The translations under genes were made by a program, and so were the position numbers. 64,000 nt of DNA. Source: Xanthobacteraceae bacterium. Lineage in GTDB: Bacteria > Pseudomonadota > Alphaproteobacteria > Rhizobiales > Xanthobacteraceae. The notes below the pieces were generated by a model. The model ran no database searches, had not been told where the DNA came from, and was given only the letters and a program-made list of their open reading frames with translations. The DNA lies in the NCBI GenBank assembly GCA_004297465.1, contig SCUB01000023.1:309878-373877 (forward strand). Reading direction: 5' to 3'. Positions 61,016 through 64,000 of the stretch are shown here, piece after piece; the stretch's first letter is position 1; every line of letters begins with the position of its first letter.

Positions 61016-63030
61016 GACCATAGCGCGAGCACCAGGAGCAGGGCGATCAGCGACATGAAGACGAGGCTGAGGTAGCGCCGGATGGTGAGGAACTGCAGCT
61101 GGTTGAGGCTCTCGGTCGCGGCGCCGATGGCGCCGGCGATCGGCTCGTAGAGCGCGTTCCACACCCGGTCATGCAGTTCGAGGTCAAAGCGCGCCGGCGC
61201 GGTGTCGCCCGGCGGCGGCATCTTCACCCGGATGCGTGCGCGGAGCACCATCGGGCCGAACACGCGGCGGATCGGCTGGGCGAACCCGCTGGCGCTGTAC
61301 TGGGTGGCGGCGCCGGTGGCGGCGAAGCCGCAGCCCCAGGCCGGGCCGCGCCGCAGCGCGCGCGACGCCACGCGGTGAATGACATAGGCCGACAGCGATG
61401 CCGACAGGGCGATGAAGGCGAACACCAGCAGGCCGTTATAGGAGCTGCGGCCCTCGCTGATCGGAATGATCGACAACCACGGCACGCTGGCCTGCTCCGG
61501 CATGACCGCATGCAGCACCATGCGCGCCGCCGGCGAGATGGCGTCGATCACCAGCCCCGGCACGATGCCGGCGCCTAGGCACAGCAGCGCCAGCACGACC
61601 ATCGCGGCGATCATGAAGCGGTCGACCTCGCGCGCGGTTTGTGCCGCCACCGAGCGCGGCCGGCCGAGAAAGGTGATGCCGAACGCCCGCACGAAGCATG
61701 CCGCCGCCAGCGCCGCCGCCAGCGCCAGCAGGCCGCCGATCGCCGGAACGAGAATCTTCAGCCCCCATTGCGGCAGGTTCGGACTCTGCAGGATGGTCTG
61801 GAACATCAGCCATTCGGACACGAAGCCGTTGAACGGCGGCAGCGCCGAAATCGCCACGCAGCCGACCAGGAACGTCAGGCTGGTGCGCGGCATGGCGTGA
61901 ATAAGCCCGCCGAGCCGCTCCATGTCGCGCTCGCCGGTCGCCGTGAGCACCGCGCCGGCGCCGAAGAACAGCAGGCTCTTGAACAGCGAATGGTTGAGCA
62001 CGTGAAACAGCGCCGCCGTGAACGCCAGCGCCGCCGCCCAGCCGATGCCGTTGGCCTGGAACGCCAGTGCCAGGCCAAGGCTGACGAACACCACGCCGAT
62101 ATTCTCGATGGTGCTGTAGGCCAGCACGCGCTTGAGATCCGTTTCCATCAGCGCGTGAAGAATGCCGAGCACCGCGGTCAGGCCGCCGAGCAGAAGCACC
62201 GGCGCGCTCATCCACCATTGCGCCGGGCCGAGGAGATCGAACACGACGCGCACGAAGCCGTAGACCGCGACCTTGGTCATGATGCCGCTCATCAGCGCCG
62301 AGACATGGCTCGGCGCGGCCGGATGGGCGAGCGGCAGCCAGACATGCAGCGGCGCCAGGCCTGCTTTCGAGCCGGCTCCGATGAGCATCAGGGCCAGTGT
62401 CAGCGCCATGCTGGTGGGGCTGTGGGGGGCGGCGCGGATCGCGTCGAAGGTGTAGTTGCCCTCGGGGCCCGAGATCAAACCGAACGCCAGCAGCAAGGCC
62501 AGCGTGCCGAAGCTCGCCATCACCAGATAGATATAGCCGGCGCGGGTGTTGTCGGCGTCGTGATGGTGCGCCATCACCAGCGCCCACGACGCCAGCGACA
62601 TGAACTCCCAGGAGATCAGGAAGCTGAAGGCGTCGTCGGCCAGCACGACGAGGCTCATGCCGGCGATGAAGGCGGGCAGGAACGGCAGCACGCGATGCGG
62701 CGACGTCTCATGCCGGCCGTAGCCGAGCGCGTAGAGGCTGGTGATGGCGGCGCCCAGGCCGATGACGACAAGGAAGAATGCCGCCAGCGCGTCGAGCCGG
62801 AAGCGGGCGCCGATCCACGGCAGCCCCAGCGGCAGCGTCAGGCCGGTGGGCGCGGTCGCGCCGCCCGTCAGCGCCATCGCTGCGATGATGGCGATCGTCG
62901 TGGCGATCAGCAGCGTGGCGCCGTAGACGAGAGGCGTCGCCAGCTTCGTGCGGCTCAGCGCCACCGCCAGCACGGCCAGCGCCAGCAAGGCCGCCACGCA
63001 GAACAGAAGGGCCGCCAGCGCCGACATCAT
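61012..63030 (-). CDS. hyfB: hydrogenase-4-like antiporter subunit HyfB (NuoL/HycC-like)
   Basis: A 672-residue NuoL-type subunit with about 14-16 helices. TM5 Glu is in FLISWEFMSLASW and TM7 Lys in GAGSKAGLAPLHVWLPLAHP. The HALMETDLKRVLAYSTIENIG motif is diagnostic of HyfB/HycC. The C-terminus (about 560-672) extends beyond the core with a cytoplasmic stretch and a last helix (VFMSLIALLLVLALW), which can serve as a lateral arm. It is the first structural gene and overlaps the XRE gene by ATGA. Confidence 0.94.
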   Translation of the reverse strand: MMSALAALLFCVAALLALAVLAVALSRTKLATPLVYGATLLIATTIAIIAAMALTGGATAPTGLTLPLGLPWIGARFRLDALAAFFLVVIGLGAAITSLYALGYGRHETSPHRVLPFLPAFIAGMSLVVLADDAFSFLISWEFMSLASWALVMAHHHDADNTRAGYIYLVMASFGTLALLLAFGLISGPEGNYTFDAIRAAPHSPTSMALTLALMLIGAGSKAGLAPLHVWLPLAHPAAPSHVSALMSGIMTKVAVYGFVRVVFDLLGPAQWWMSAPVLLLGGLTAVLGILHALMETDLKRVLAYSTIENIGVVFVSLGLALAFQANGIGWAAALAFTAALFHVLNHSLFKSLLFFGAGAVLTATGERDMERLGGLIHAMPRTSLTFLVGCVAISALPPFNGFVSEWLMFQTILQSPNLPQWGLKILVPAIGGLLALAAALAAACFVRAFGITFLGRPRSVAAQTAREVDRFMIAAMVVLALLCLGAGIVPGLVIDAISPAARMVLHAVMPEQASVPWLSIIPISEGRSSYNGLLVFAFIALSASLSAYVIHRVASRALRRGPAWGCGFAATGAATQYSASGFAQPIRRVFGPMVLRARIRVKMPPPGDTAPARFDLELHDRVWNALYEPIAGAIGAATESLNQLQFLTIRRYLSLVFMSLIALLLVLALWS

Positions 63031-63326
63031 GCCGCGCCCTTGGGAGGATTTTGACCGGAATCGTGCGCGGCGCCGTTGTCGGCGGGCTTCAGTCGCACGC
63101 CGCGTCCGCCGCCGCTGCTGGCGGCGCCTTCGGCGATCACCTCGATGCCGTTGGTTTCGAGCGCGGTGATCAGCTTCATCAGCGAGCCGACATTGCCGCG
63201 GATGACGCCGTCGCCGGCCTCCATGCGCTGGATGGTCGGCACCGACAGGCCGGCCAGTTCGGCCAGCCTGCGCTGGTCGATGCCGAGCAGGGCACGCGCG
63301 GCGCGCAGCTGCGAAGACGTCAGCAT
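63027..63326 (-). CDS. XRE-family HTH regulator heading the hyf operon
   Basis: A 99-residue protein with a Cro/CI-type helix-turn-helix in residues 1-65 (SSQLRAARALLGIDQRRLAE, LAGLSVPTIQRMEAGDG). The 35-residue C-terminus is Gly/Ala-rich and probably disordered. Its TGA overlaps the hyfB ATG, so it is co-translated with the complex and most likely regulates it. No clear ribosome site precedes the ATG at 63326. An imperfect palindrome about 55 bases upstream could be its operator. The signal sensed is unknown. Confidence 0.88.
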   Translation of the reverse strand: MLTSSQLRAARALLGIDQRRLAELAGLSVPTIQRMEAGDGVIRGNVGSLMKLITALETNGIEVIAEGAASSGGGRGVRLKPADNGAAHDSGQNPPKGAA

Positions 63327-63378
63327 TGTAAGATTGTCACATCAAAACAACGAATAATCATCTTTAATAGATGGATAT

Positions 63379-63395
63379 TGATATTACCAGTATCA
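63379..63395. promoter_or_regulatory. imperfect palindrome upstream of the XRE-hyf operon
   Basis: TGATATT-ACC-AGTATCA is a 7-3-7 inverted repeat with one mismatch, in an AT-rich stretch 53 bases before the XRE gene. XRE dimers bind sites of this size, so it is a candidate operator. Confidence 0.45.
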
Positions 63396-63439
63396 TTTTT
63401 TGCAAGGCTGCCTTGACCAGGACGGTTCTGTTTCTCCGC

Positions 63440-63534
63440 CGTCATGACCGGGCTTGACCCGGGCATCCATGACGCCTGTTCAAAACGAGAGGTCGGAAGA
63501 AAGCTGGATTGCCGGGTCAGGCTGGGCAATGACG
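63440..63534 (+). repeat. palindromic dispersed element
   Basis: It starts CGTCATGACCGGGC and ends GGCAATGACG. Inside are ACCGGGCTTGACCCGGGC and TTGCCGGGTCAGGCTGGGCAA stem-loops. Ends and stems match the copies at 17.0, 28.0, 30.5 and 55.8 kb. Confidence 0.72.
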
Positions 63535-63544
63535 CTGGGGCATG

Positions 63545-63566
63545 GCCGTCCGCCTAGGCGGACGGC
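63545..63566. repeat. 22-bp perfect palindrome
   Basis: GCCGTCCGCCT followed directly by its inverse complement forms a loopless perfect palindrome with CCTAGG at the centre. It is ten bases beyond a dispersed element and may be a separate REP-like unit or protein-binding site. Confidence 0.7.
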
Positions 63567-63907
63567 GCGCTTCCGCGACCGGAAGGCGGGCCCATGTGCT
63601 CGCGCGCGACCCGCCGCCGATGCATGCGGCACATGCGCCGGCGCGCCCTTGCGAGGGCTTGCAATAATTGTTATGCAGTATCACAATCTGATAAAATCAT
63701 GGGTGGCGACCAGACATTGCTCAAGGAGGGGGGCCACGCCGCCCGGCGCGGGAGACAGCAGCGCCAGCCCGTCTCATCGCGTAACGTCGCCGATCATTCG
63801 CGCGGCAGGTTGATGCAAGTCCGGCCAGATCATTGTTCCGGGTGATTTTTTCAGCCGGCGCGCAACACGCAAAAAAAGCCCGAGCGGCAAATGGAGGGGA
63901 ATCCAAG

Positions 63908-64000
63908 ATGGGAGAAGTCGTCAATTATTCGGTGGTCGACCGCATCGCGGTGGTCAGGATCGACAATCCGCCCGTCAACTCGATGGACCGCGGCCTGCGC
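63908..64000 (+). CDS. crotonase-family protein, 5' end only (enoyl-CoA hydratase / FadJ-type)
   Basis: The first 31 codons of a crotonase-family protein. The N-terminus MGEVVNYSVVDRIAVVRIDN and the following PPVNSMDRGLR match the start of enoyl-CoA hydratase/isomerase domains, in which the NPPVN turn follows the first strands. A very strong GGAGGGGA lies before the ATG at 63908. The PPVN form is typical of the bifunctional hydratase/3-hydroxyacyl-CoA dehydrogenase proteins, but the truncated sequence cannot decide between this and a single-domain enzyme. Confidence 0.82.
   Translation, partial: MGEVVNYSVVDRIAVVRIDNPPVNSMDRGLR

Larger units (their letters stand above)
63327..63907. other. 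581-base gene-free gap before the crotonase gene
   Basis: The left 90 bases are AT-rich and should carry the promoter for the XRE-hyf operon. Then come a palindromic dispersed element (63440-63534) and a 22-bp perfect palindrome (63545-63566). The remainder to 63890 is GC-rich with short unsupported open frames. I see no further gene or RNA. Confidence 0.55.

Overview
The window is a GC-rich (roughly two-thirds G+C by eye) bacterial chromosome segment from an alphaproteobacterium, most likely of the Hyphomicrobiales/Rhizobiales (Rhodopseudomonas-Bradyrhizobium-Xanthobacteraceae neighbourhood). The support is gene order typical of that group: zapE-mdh-sucCD-odhAB-lpdA, xerC facing priA, atpHAGDC starting with a GTG atpH, and rppH-yibQ-ctpA-envC-rlmH-rsfS-nadD-proA-proB-obgE-rpmA-rplU. 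Small dispersed palindromic elements of a style common in these genomes also occur. No plasmid, phage, IS or CRISPR sequence was recognised; this is core chromosome with two accessory respiratory islands.

Layout. 1-9 kb: 3' part of a gamma-glutamyltransferase, a GNAT acetyltransferase, a Bax-inhibitor-1 membrane protein, the ybbP-ybbA / tesA divergent cluster, thpR, zapE and a hotdog thioesterase. 9.4-19 kb: the TCA-cycle block mdh-sucC-sucD-odhA-odhB-lpdA plus a small membrane protein. 19-25.3 kb: an SDR dehydrogenase, a DUF4337-like protein, xerC, priA, a Gdx/SugE exporter, an F420/NADP-type reductase and an RlpA-like lipoprotein-family protein. 25.3-25.9 kb: a long non-coding gap with a strongly AT-rich core. 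25.9-31 kb: ATP synthase F1 genes. 31-42.8 kb: a long minus-strand housekeeping series for RNA 5'-end processing, cell-wall turnover, ribosome assembly, NAD and proline synthesis. 43.1 kb: tRNA-Ser(CGA).

43.7-53 kb is the most interesting region. A Crp/FNR-family regulator without Fe-S cysteines, idi and a thioredoxin-like protein lead into a plus-strand operon: a 53-aa membrane peptide, a CuA-type oxidase subunit II, a heme-copper oxidase subunit I in which glutamine stands where the active-site tyrosine of oxygen reductases would be, heme O synthase, SCO/SenC, a cytochrome b / two-[4Fe-4S] / MvhD-like fusion, a small exported protein, bacteriohemerythrin and an Rrf2 regulator. Sequence and context together suggest a nitric-oxide-reducing member of the heme-copper family (norSY-senC/sNOR-like) with an unusual accessory electron-transfer protein. 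A CPx copper ATPase and divergent CsoR repressor follow and could supply or balance the copper this enzyme needs.

55.9-63.3 kb is a minus-strand hyfBCEFGI-like operon headed by an XRE regulator. Its large subunit has lost three of the four nickel-binding cysteines, so it is an energy-converting-hydrogenase-related (Ehr) complex, not a hydrogenase. The window ends in the first codons of a crotonase-family gene.
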